From contig JAQSXM010000088.1 in assembly GCA_029256645.1 (NCBI GenBank), forward strand, positions 1 through 10,209: DNA of 10,209 bases, in the 5' to 3' direction. Positions 1-6,525 of this stretch are shown here, in pieces. The position numbers were made by a program, and so were the translations under genes. Each line of letters opens with the position of its first letter. Position 1 is the stretch's first letter. Below the pieces are notes generated by a model. The model had not been told where the DNA came from, searched no databases, and saw nothing but the letters and a program-made list of their open reading frames with translations. This DNA is from Sporomusa sp. Lineage in GTDB: Bacteria > Bacillota_C > Negativicutes > Sporomusales > Sporomusaceae.

Positions 1-1
1 C

Positions 2-400
2 AATCGCTGTTCGCCACATATTCAGGGGGTTCTTGCCATTTGCGTTATTGATAATCTCTCGGGAATAAACACTCCCCGGAAGATTGGTCCCATGCTGAAG
101 CTGGCCGATATTGTGTTAATTACCAAAGGGGATATCGTCTCGCAGGCTGAACGGGAAGTGTTTATGTTTAACGTACGGCAAGTAAATCCCGGCGCCAGAA
201 TTCTATTTGTTAATGGGATTACCGGTCAGGGAGCGTTTATGCTGAGCAAACATGTCATAAATGCTGAAGACGTTACAACACTGAGAAACCGGCGTTTGCG
301 CTTCTCAATGCCCTCTTCGGTATGTGCCTACTGTACCGGAGAAACGCGGGTCGGTGAAGCTTACCAAATGGGTATGATGAAAAAGATGGAATTCAGGTGA
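2..400 (+). CDS. HypB/UreG-like P-loop GTPase, C-terminal part (5' end outside window)
   Basis: The reading frame is open from the window's left edge, so this is the last 132 residues of a longer protein; the Walker A region lies outside. Visible are a segment like the G3/G4 half of SIMIBI-class metallochaperone GTPases (ADIVLITKGD, with TKGD standing in for NKxD), then VNPGARILFVNGITGQGA, which resembles the 'VNP...vSatTGeG' stretch of HypB. The C-terminal tail carries CAYCTGETRVG, with a C-x2-C pair at bases 323-334 that could bind metal. HypB and UreG use GTP hydrolysis to deliver nickel; that this protein handles a metal is inference, and it need not be nickel. Its TGA stop overlaps the GTG start of the next gene (GTGA), so the two are probably translationally coupled. 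It could instead be a general P-loop NTPase unrelated to metals. Confidence 0.75.
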   Translation, partial: NRCSPHIQGVLAICVIDNLSGINTPRKIGPMLKLADIVLITKGDIVSQAEREVFMFNVRQVNPGARILFVNGITGQGAFMLSKHVINAEDVTTLRNRRLRFSMPSSVCAYCTGETRVGEAYQMGMMKKMEFR

Positions 401-1428
401 AATTCGTGCAGAATGCAGAAATCAGGGCAGGCGTCGCTGAAAAGACCATTAATGAAATCTTCATAAACTATCCGGTCGTACAGGATTTTTTTATAAATTA
501 TAATTTGCAGGACCTGGAGAAAAATCTCACGTTGGCCCAGGCCTTAGAAAAAATACCGCCGGAACAATTGGCAGAGTTTGGTCTTGATGAATTCAGCCTG
601 GCTGAAGAACTGGTAAAATTCATAGCAACACTGGCAAATCACCGGGACGAGCGGGAAAAAGTAAAAAATATTACAATTATCGGCGGCAGAAATAAGCAGG
701 GAGACGCGGAGAATGTAACCCTTACGATCGCTGTCGGTGAGGTTGTCAGTATCGTTGGTCCTACCGGATCGGGGAAAAGCTGTCTGCTGGGTGACATCGA
801 ATGTTTAGCCCAGGGTGATACGCCGACCAAACGCCAGATATTAATTAATGACCACCCGCTAACCGATGAGGAACGATTTGATATGGGCAATAAAATGGTG
901 GCGCAGCTGTCGCAAAATATGAATTTTGTTATGGATCTGAATGTCGCTGAATTTCTGGCCATGCATGCAAAAAGCCGTCTTTGCGAGAATGCCGAACAGG
1001 TGATACAGCAGTGTTTTGTCTGCGCCAATGAACTGGCCGGTGAAAAATTCACCATGGATATCAAAGTGACCCAGCTCTCCGGGGGGCAATCCCGGGCTCT
1101 GATGATTGCCGATACGGCGTATATGAGCTGTTCACCGGTTGTCCTGATTGACGAAATTGAAAATGCCGGCATTGACCGAAAGCAGGCGATCAGCCTGCTG
1201 ACGGAAAACGAAAAAATTGTCTTGATTTCTACCCATGATCCACTGCTGGCTTTGGGTGCGACTAAGCGTATCGTGATAAAAAACGGTGGTATCCACAAAA
1301 TTATAGAAACCTCAGACGAGGAAAGAGAAAGCCTGAGTGACATTGAAAAATTGGATGCTATCATGCTGGACGTCCGCCAACAACTGAGGCGTGGCGAAAA
1401 AGTTTCTCCGCTAAAGCTTAGTTTGTAG
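397..1428 (+). CDS. Soluble ABC-family ATPase with N-terminal DUF1858-like helical domain
   Basis: 343 residues from a GTG start that overlaps the preceding stop by four bases. Residues about 13-79 are helical and follow the DUF1858-type pattern (KTINEIFINYPVVQDFF, then a leucine/alanine-rich stretch) but without cysteines. The ATPase domain follows: Walker A GPTGSGKS (121-128), probable Q-loop around Q170, signature LSGGQ (227-231), Walker B VVLIDEIENAG (248-258) and switch histidine in STHD (278-281). The Walker B continues as DEIENAGID rather than the transporter form DEPTxxLD, and the sequence has no membrane segment and no adjacent permease. This points to a cytoplasmic, non-transport ABC protein (compare SufC or UvrA as classes, not orthologues). 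Cotranscription with the GTPase, DUF364 protein and receptor suggests a role in metal or cofactor handling; that role is inference. Confidence 0.8.
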   Translation: MKFVQNAEIRAGVAEKTINEIFINYPVVQDFFINYNLQDLEKNLTLAQALEKIPPEQLAEFGLDEFSLAEELVKFIATLANHRDEREKVKNITIIGGRNKQGDAENVTLTIAVGEVVSIVGPTGSGKSCLLGDIECLAQGDTPTKRQILINDHPLTDEERFDMGNKMVAQLSQNMNFVMDLNVAEFLAMHAKSRLCENAEQVIQQCFVCANELAGEKFTMDIKVTQLSGGQSRALMIADTAYMSCSPVVLIDEIENAGIDRKQAISLLTENEKIVLISTHDPLLALGATKRIVIKNGGIHKIIETSDEERESLSDIEKLDAIMLDVRQQLRRGEKVSPLKLSL

Positions 1429-1470
1429 CAGTTGGGGTTGGCTATAAGACTAAGTCTGTTAAGCAGGATA

Positions 1471-1479
1471 AGGAGAAGG
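1471..1479 (+). promoter_or_regulatory. Ribosome binding site fixing the DUF364 start
   Basis: AGGAGAAGG lies 6 bases before the ATG at 1486. The frame is open further upstream to a TTG at 1432, but that codon has no Shine-Dalgarno sequence and would add 18 basic residues unlike the family, so the ATG is preferred. Confidence 0.7.
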
Positions 1480-1485
1480 TTGAAA

Positions 1486-2235
1486 ATGTGGGAATTATAT
1501 GATGCTTTAATTGAAGGGATACCGGAAGAGTGCCTTGTTGATGAATTCCTATGCGGTACTTATGCGGTACTCATCCGCAGTGGCGATGGGTGCGGTTTTA
1601 GCCATGTTGTGCCAGGCGATACCCTGCCGGAAACCATAAAAAAATCACTGCATATGCCGCTGCGGAAATTGGCGGCAGGCATCAAATCCTGGAATTTTAT
1701 TGAAGCCTCTGTTGGCATGGCGGCGATAAACGCCTGGTATAATTCGCCGGCAACAGCGACCGGCAACGGAATTGCTCTTACTGGCAGTTTGTTCAGTGAG
1801 GATCGTCTGAGTGATCCTTTTATTGTTTACCAAAATGAAGTGAGAAATAAGAAAGTTGCCGTTCTCGGTCATTTTCCGTATGTTGAACAGCTGCTTCAAC
1901 CGGTGTGCGATCTTGCCATTATTGAACGTGAACCGGAGGAGGGGGATTATCCTGAATCAGCGGCTGAGTATATCCTGCCGGAAAGTGATTTCGTTATTCT
2001 CAGCTGTAGCAGTCTGATTTACAAAACATTGCCGCGCTTGCTGGAACTGGCCCGAAAGGCGTATGTCGTCGTTGTCGGACCATTTACACCCTTAGCGCCG
2101 GTTCTATTTTCTTTTGGTGTCAACGACTTGTCTGGTTTTGTGGTTAAGGACAATGCCGGTGCGGCACGTATTGTATCAGGATTGGAGCGAAGAGCAATAT
2201 ACAAAACCGGGCAAAAAGTAACTATGAAACCTTAG
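1486..2235 (+). CDS. DUF4213/DUF364 protein (putative heavy-metal chelation family)
   Basis: 249 residues from the ATG with a good ribosome binding site. The N-terminal half (about 4-85) resembles DUF4213, including EASVGMAAINAWYN (73-86). The C-terminal half (about 115-235) is a Rossmann-like DUF364 domain: VAVLGHFPYVEQL (124-136), an IIEREPEEGDYPE stretch (145-157), SDFVILSCSSLIYKTLPRLLELA (167-189) and VVVGPFTPLAPVLFSFGVNDLSG (195-217). The family is annotated as putative heavy-metal chelation and recurs near metal transport or cofactor genes; its chemistry is not established. It is cytoplasmic by sequence, with no signal peptide. It lies 57 bases after the ATPase and 42 before the receptor, on the same strand with no terminator between, so it probably belongs to one operon. 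The early part of the gene holds an exact 11-bp tandem repeat at 1550-1571. Confidence 0.85.
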   Translation: MWELYDALIEGIPEECLVDEFLCGTYAVLIRSGDGCGFSHVVPGDTLPETIKKSLHMPLRKLAAGIKSWNFIEASVGMAAINAWYNSPATATGNGIALTGSLFSEDRLSDPFIVYQNEVRNKKVAVLGHFPYVEQLLQPVCDLAIIEREPEEGDYPESAAEYILPESDFVILSCSSLIYKTLPRLLELARKAYVVVVGPFTPLAPVLFSFGVNDLSGFVVKDNAGAARIVSGLERRAIYKTGQKVTMKP

Positions 2236-2261
2236 TGTAGTTTAGGCGTGATTTTAAAGAA

Positions 2262-2269
2262 AGAAGGAG
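2262..2269 (+). promoter_or_regulatory. Ribosome binding site fixing the TonB receptor start
   Basis: AGAAGGAG sits 8 bases before the ATG at 2278. The frame also opens at a GTG at 2248, but that would place ten residues ahead of a normal signal peptide and has no Shine-Dalgarno sequence. Confidence 0.75.
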
Positions 2270-2277
2270 TTATCATT

Positions 2278-4293
2278 ATGCGTAAAAATTTAAAAAGAAT
2301 GGTCATCCCACCGGCGGTTTGCGTTTTTCTGTTAAGTCCATTCAACCCGGTCATGGCGGAAGAGGCCAATGCAGTTGCTATTGATGAAGTGGAAGTACGT
2401 TCGACAGCATTGGCAGACTATCTGGTGACGACAGAGGTCATTACGGCGGAAAAAATTAAAGAGATGGGCGCAACTAACCTGGCAGAGGCAATTGAGCGGG
2501 TACCAGGCCTCTATGTCGCCCGCGCCGATAAAGGCAGCCGCCTGGCGCGTATTCGTGGAGCAGCATACGACCAGACAAAAGTCTACATTGATGGCATGCC
2601 GGTGTTCCCTTTGTCCGGTATTGCTTCAAACTCGGCGTCTAATCTGGAAACCATACCTGTTGACAATATTGAAAAGATTGAGATCATTAAGGGGCCCGGG
2701 CCTGTACAATATGGGACAGATTACAAAGGTGGCATTATTCTAATTACTACGAAGGATGGAAAAGGTCCAGGTCAAACCAATCTGCAGCTATCAACCGGCT
2801 CAAACAATAGTTATGATAACTATGTCTCGTATAGCGGTGGGAACAGCGATGCCGGTTACTATATAACCGCCGGTAAAAAACAAGGCGACGGGCATCTGAG
2901 TAATTCTGAATTTGATACTGAGTATCTCAATGGTAAAATCAAATGGAACCTCGGCAACGATTCTGCCCTGACACTGAGTGGCTACTATATGAATACAGAC
3001 CGGGAAATACCAAACAATATTGATCAAATCACAGGGTTGGAAGTCCCAATTACTAATAATAAATGGTCTGGAGATACACTGGTGGGTGGAAAGTCGAATG
3101 TAAAGGACTGGAAATATACCGATTTTAAACAGACTAACATTGCCTTGCAGTTTGATCAAAAAACCACCAACGAATTTAAATATAATGTGAAAGTGTATCA
3201 TGTAACAGATGGTAATGATCTATGGGTGTATAATGGAAATAACGCTAGCAACCCAGCTTTTGTTAACTATGCACATCCAGTCTGGTATCGCAGTGGCTGG
3301 TATTCGAAAGGGAATGGTATGGAGTTTACCGGTGATCTGCAGACTGCCCGGAATAATACTGTAACCTTTGGTACCAAATATACCCAGATTGACTGGGATA
3401 CAGATGAGAACAACTCTGATCTTGATGAAAGCGGTACTGATAAACGATTTGGTTATTATATTCAGGACAATTTGAGGTTTGATGATAAAACCAATCTAAC
3501 CTTGGGAGTGCGCCATGACCAGGCAAAACAGTCGTATTCGTATTACAAAACTGGCGCCGACAGTGCTCAAAACAGCAGTACGATAGATGCTACTGATCCG
3601 GTCTTTAATATTACCCATCAGCTGGATGAACAGAATTCTTTGCGTTTTTCTGCAGGTAAGTCGCATATATTTGTTATGGCCAAACAAGCTTCTAGTAATA
3701 TTACAAAAGGTGTGGCGCTCCCTGATCCTGAAAGAGCTGTCAATTACGAAGTTGGCTGGAAACACAATTTTGATGAGAAGTCCTCTCTGGATATCGCGGC
3801 TTTTAATAATAAAATAACTGATCGCATCGAAAAAAATAGCGATACTACCAGTGTGTTAAATGGGACATACTACAATATTTCGGAAACGAATATAAAAGGT
3901 GTGGAATTAGAATACAACCGGAATTTCACTAAACGACTGCAAGGATTTGTCAACTATACATATCTGGATGCCAAAGATACTGATGCAACAGGAAAGGAAA
4001 CAAAAGCACTCAATTTGCCGGAATCTATGTTTAACTATGGATTAACTTATTCAGTGGATAAGTTTCAGGCGACAGTTCTGGGGCATGCCCTTGATAAGAT
4101 GACAACCGACAACAAAACATATACAAAGCTTGCCGGCTATCACACCCTGGATCTTGATTTAAAATACCAGGAAAATGAAAATATCGGCTATTTTCTGCGG
4201 ATAAATAATATTTTAGATGCAAAATATTGGGAAACCGCAACATACCCAGCTGATGGTATTAATTTTGTGGCTGGTGTTAATATTAAAATGTAA
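2278..4293 (+). CDS. TonB-dependent outer-membrane receptor
   Basis: 671 residues. It has a Sec signal peptide with basic N-terminus and probable cleavage after VMA (residue 27), and a TonB-box-like DEVEVRS at 36-42. The plug domain covers about 46-161: NLAEAIERVPGLYV, RIRGAAYDQTKVYIDG, and IEKIEIIKGPGPVQYG...GGIILITTKDG, the standard end of the plug. The rest, about 510 residues, is rich in alternating aromatic strands typical of a 22-stranded barrel, with PERAVNYEVGWKHNF in the usual 'PE...YEvG' position. It would import a metal chelate, corrinoid or similar ligand using TonB energy. No heme-receptor FRAP/NPNL motif is seen, so the ligand is open. It is last in the plus-strand operon, ahead of a strong terminator. 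The protein ends in GVNIKM rather than the terminal F or W common in barrel proteins. TonB, ExbB and ExbD are not encoded nearby. Confidence 0.93.
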   Translation: MRKNLKRMVIPPAVCVFLLSPFNPVMAEEANAVAIDEVEVRSTALADYLVTTEVITAEKIKEMGATNLAEAIERVPGLYVARADKGSRLARIRGAAYDQTKVYIDGMPVFPLSGIASNSASNLETIPVDNIEKIEIIKGPGPVQYGTDYKGGIILITTKDGKGPGQTNLQLSTGSNNSYDNYVSYSGGNSDAGYYITAGKKQGDGHLSNSEFDTEYLNGKIKWNLGNDSALTLSGYYMNTDREIPNNIDQITGLEVPITNNKWSGDTLVGGKSNVKDWKYTDFKQTNIALQFDQKTTNEFKYNVKVYHVTDGNDLWVYNGNNASNPAFVNYAHPVWYRSGWYSKGNGMEFTGDLQTARNNTVTFGTKYTQIDWDTDENNSDLDESGTDKRFGYYIQDNLRFDDKTNLTLGVRHDQAKQSYSYYKTGADSAQNSSTIDATDPVFNITHQLDEQNSLRFSAGKSHIFVMAKQASSNITKGVALPDPERAVNYEVGWKHNFDEKSSLDIAAFNNKITDRIEKNSDTTSVLNGTYYNISETNIKGVELEYNRNFTKRLQGFVNYTYLDAKDTDATGKETKALNLPESMFNYGLTYSVDKFQATVLGHALDKMTTDNKTYTKLAGYHTLDLDLKYQENENIGYFLRINNILDAKYWETATYPADGINFVAGVNIKM

Positions 4294-4314
4294 CAAACAC
4301 TATATCACTACAGA

Positions 4315-4362
4315 AAAAATAAACAGGCAATGGCACGAAAGTGCTGTTGCCTGTTTATTTTT
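4315..4362. terminator. Bidirectional rho-independent terminator between convergent operons
   Basis: Sixteen perfect base pairs (4315-4330 with 4347-4362), then two G-T wobbles, then GCAC/GTGC closing a GAAA tetraloop (4337-4340). The right arm ends in a T-rich run and the left arm begins with an A run, so it can stop transcripts from both sides. It lies 21 bases after the receptor stop and 8 bases beyond the phosphatase stop on the other strand. Confidence 0.92.
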
Positions 4363-4370
4363 CTCAGGAG

Positions 4371-5651
4371 TTATTGGGCAATTCCAAGACGCACCGGCAT
4401 TTGCTTGTTTACATGCCATTCATCAATTAACTCGCCGTTCTGCTTCCAGGCTTTTACGGCCAGCGTATCGCCATCTATCTGGACTGTTAAATAGTTTGGC
4501 TGGTCGACCGGATTATAAAATACTTCATCCCAGCCATTCGCTTCTGCTTGGTTATAATATTTCGTTCCACTGCGGCCAGTGGTGATATAGACTGTTCCCT
4601 GGCCGGCTATGCTATCGGCAGATAGCGGATATGTCCGGGCGTAGACGTGCTCATGCCCGGAAAATACCACATCTGCATGATATTTATCCAATATAGGAAC
4701 AAATGCTTCTCGTATCCTGTCATTGCTTGTCGCTGACTTGCTATGATAGGGAGGACGATGCAGGAATACCAGCTTCCATGGCTTATCAGTCAGGGCTAAG
4801 TCCTTTTCCAGCCAATCCCGTTGCTTGTCCAACATATCCGGTATGAACTGCTTTTCTTCCCTTTCCTGACTGTCGAGCATCACAAAATGAACATTGCCAT
4901 AATCAAAAGAATATACTTGCTCTTTCAGTCCTTCCGGCCCATTACGGGGAAGCTGAAACTGGGCGGTAAACAACGCAGGCAACGCATTTACTTTCCACAC
5001 GGGTGTGTACATTTCATGATTACCTGTTAACGGCATTGCCGGAATCGTATCAATTACGCCCTGCGATGCAGCAAACCAGTCCTGCCATTCTTTGAAGTTA
5101 TGGCCGACATCAACCAAATCACCTACATTTGTAAAAAATGCTGCCTCGGGATGGGTCTGATAGGCTCGCTGTAGTGTTTTATGCCAGGTATCATAGGAGG
5201 TGCTCTGGGAATCACCGAAAATGAGGAACTTAAATTGGGTTACATCGTCAGCAGCCGTCTGAAAAAAATGGACCTCACTCCATGTTTCGCCATTTCCAAT
5301 CCGGTAAGAATAACGTGTTCCTGGTTTTAAACCGGTTAACCGCGCTGAATAAACAGCCATGGTATCCCCGCTGTCAGGAATATATTCTCTTTCAGCCGGT
5401 ATTATTTTGGCAGTCACCGAAAAATCGTTGCCTACTCCTGCCAGGATATATTGGATTTGGTCTAATGCCGGATCTGTTGTCTGCCAGGTAATGGCCTGTG
5501 TTGTCTTGGGGTCATCTGACCAAGTCAATGCGATATATGCGGGATCGACTTGAGCCGAACGGGCGGTTTCGACACCACCTGCAGAAACGATTATGGCAGC
5601 AAGCAGCAATACTGTAAGAACAAAATTCCCCAATCTTTTTTTCATCAACAC
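4371..5651 (-). CDS. Secreted purple-acid-phosphatase-like metallophosphoesterase with Fn3-type N-domain
   Basis: 426 residues from a GTG start with GGGGAGGG 8 bases upstream; an ATG two codons later is spaced less well. A signal peptide ends near ARSA (residue 33), so the enzyme is exported. Residues about 36-133 form the fibronectin-III-like domain typical of purple acid phosphatases (ITWQTTD, LTGLKPGTRYSYRIG). The calcineurin-like catalytic domain has all metal-binding blocks: GDSQ (146-149), GDLVD (177-181), GNHE (210-213), FLHRPPY (296-302) and SGHEH (331-335). It should hydrolyse phosphomonoesters or diesters at a dinuclear metal centre outside the cytoplasm. It is 64 bases downstream of the importer ATPase on the same strand, so it may be the last gene of that operon or have its own promoter in the gap. 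Its link to the importer is unknown; phosphate scavenging or removing phosphate from a ligand are both possible. Confidence 0.9.
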   Translation of the reverse strand: MLMKKRLGNFVLTVLLLAAIIVSAGGVETARSAQVDPAYIALTWSDDPKTTQAITWQTTDPALDQIQYILAGVGNDFSVTAKIIPAEREYIPDSGDTMAVYSARLTGLKPGTRYSYRIGNGETWSEVHFFQTAADDVTQFKFLIFGDSQSTSYDTWHKTLQRAYQTHPEAAFFTNVGDLVDVGHNFKEWQDWFAASQGVIDTIPAMPLTGNHEMYTPVWKVNALPALFTAQFQLPRNGPEGLKEQVYSFDYGNVHFVMLDSQEREEKQFIPDMLDKQRDWLEKDLALTDKPWKLVFLHRPPYHSKSATSNDRIREAFVPILDKYHADVVFSGHEHVYARTYPLSADSIAGQGTVYITTGRSGTKYYNQAEANGWDEVFYNPVDQPNYLTVQIDGDTLAVKAWKQNGELIDEWHVNKQMPVRLGIAQ

Positions 5652-5658
5652 TGCTTTT

Positions 5659-5666
5659 CCCTCCCC
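5659..5666 (-). promoter_or_regulatory. Ribosome binding site supporting the GTG start of the phosphatase
   Basis: On the minus strand this reads GGGGAGGG. Its GGAGG core is 8 bases from the GTG at 5651 but 14 from the later ATG at 5645, favouring the GTG. Confidence 0.6.
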
Positions 5667-5680
5667 TTTTCTAAAATATA

Positions 5681-5705
5681 AGATAATAGCCTGTTGTGAT
5701 TATCT
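5681..5705. promoter_or_regulatory. Inverted repeat in the gap before the phosphatase gene
   Basis: AGATAAT (5681-5687) and ATTATCT (5699-5705) are perfect inverted copies 11 bases apart. A minus-strand TATTAT (5688-5683) overlaps the left arm and could be a -10 element, but the base run 17 upstream (ATATAT) is a poor -35. The arms resemble Fur half-sites, yet the spacing does not match the standard 19-bp Fur box. It may be an operator for the phosphatase gene or chance in AT-rich DNA. Confidence 0.3.
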
Positions 5706-5715
5706 ATATATAATG

Positions 5716-6525
5716 CTATTCTGGTTGTTTTTGCGTATTACTATGGGGGCCGATGATATGCTTCGGAACAATCACCGGCATACCCCGGCTGGTAGTATCT
5801 GTTTGGATATTAGCACCAAAGGCAATCTGCAGATTGGCGTCGCTTAAAGTGGTCTCTATCTGCCCGGCGGCGATCAAACACCCCTCTTTCATTAAGACGG
5901 CGGAGTCGCAGTAATTCAAAACAAGATTGGGATCGTGGAGGGTAATAAAGGCGGTGGCATTCTTGCGTTTTATCACATCGCGGACCAGGCTCATCATTTT
6001 GTGCTGATTGCAAAAATCAAGGTGTGACGTGGGTTCATCCAGCAGCAGGACCGGGGTTTCCTGAAATAAGGCCCGTGCCAGCATGACAAGCTGTTTCTGC
6101 CCGCCTGACAGCTGCTGAAAGGAATGAGCCGCCAGGTGGTTTATACCAATTTCCTCACAAATCGAGAGGGCTTTGCACCTGTCCTGCCGGGTGGGGGCCG
6201 ACCAGGCTTTGATGCGGGACGCTCCGCCCATCAGGACCATCTCCATAACAGTAAACGCGAAAACGCTGTGTGTAATCTGGGGAACAAAACCGATGAGCCG
6301 GGCTGTCTGACTCCGGGAAAGGCGGGATACATCCTGGTTTGCGACCAGGATTTGTCCCTGGTAAGGGGTAAGAATGGCGTTAATACAGCGCATAAGGGTC
6401 GTTTTGCCAGAACCGTTAGGACCGATAAGGGCGCAAAACTGACCGCTGGGCAAAGCGGCACTAATATCTTTGAGTATCGGAGCTTTTCCATAGCCTGCTG
6501 TAATATTATTAATGTGCACGGTCAC
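5716..6525 (-). CDS. FecE/FhuC-type ABC importer ATPase
   Basis: 269 residues from the GTG at 6525, which gives MTVHINNITAGYG, the usual start of this family, with AGGTGG 11 bases upstream. A GTG at 6540 is also in frame but has no Shine-Dalgarno sequence. It carries a complete ATPase set: Walker A GPNGSGKTT (35-43), Q-loop FVPQ (80-83), signature LSGGQ (139-143), Walker B VLLLDEPTSHLD (159-170) and the switch histidine in TLHD (195-198). It is the cytoplasmic motor of a type II importer for siderophores, heme, cobalamin or related metal ligands, pairing with the FecCD permease encoded just upstream. The gene overlaps the end of the permease gene by 17 bases (32 if the earlier start is used), which implies coupled translation. 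The substrate cannot be told from the ATPase. Confidence 0.92.
   Translation of the reverse strand: MTVHINNITAGYGKAPILKDISAALPSGQFCALIGPNGSGKTTLMRCINAILTPYQGQILVANQDVSRLSRSQTARLIGFVPQITHSVFAFTVMEMVLMGGASRIKAWSAPTRQDRCKALSICEEIGINHLAAHSFQQLSGGQKQLVMLARALFQETPVLLLDEPTSHLDFCNQHKMMSLVRDVIKRKNATAFITLHDPNLVLNYCDSAVLMKEGCLIAAGQIETTLSDANLQIAFGANIQTDTTSRGMPVIVPKHIIGPHSNTQKQPE

Noticed and set aside
639..1364. Long minus-strand open frame (241 codons) opposite the ABC ATPase gene
   Set aside because: It is antisense to a gene with complete ATPase motifs; the translation is serine- and isoleucine-rich without recognisable domains, as expected for a shadow frame.
1432..1485. TTG start extending the DUF364 protein by 18 residues
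   Set aside because: No Shine-Dalgarno sequence precedes it, while the ATG at 1486 has AGGAGAAGG at ideal spacing.
2248..2277. GTG start extending the receptor by 10 residues
   Set aside because: The extension would spoil the signal peptide N-terminus and contains the ribosome binding site for the ATG at 2278.
4217..4585. Plus-strand open frame running from the receptor end through the terminator
   Set aside because: It reads through the 48-base terminator hairpin and the phosphatase gene's antisense strand, so it is not credible.
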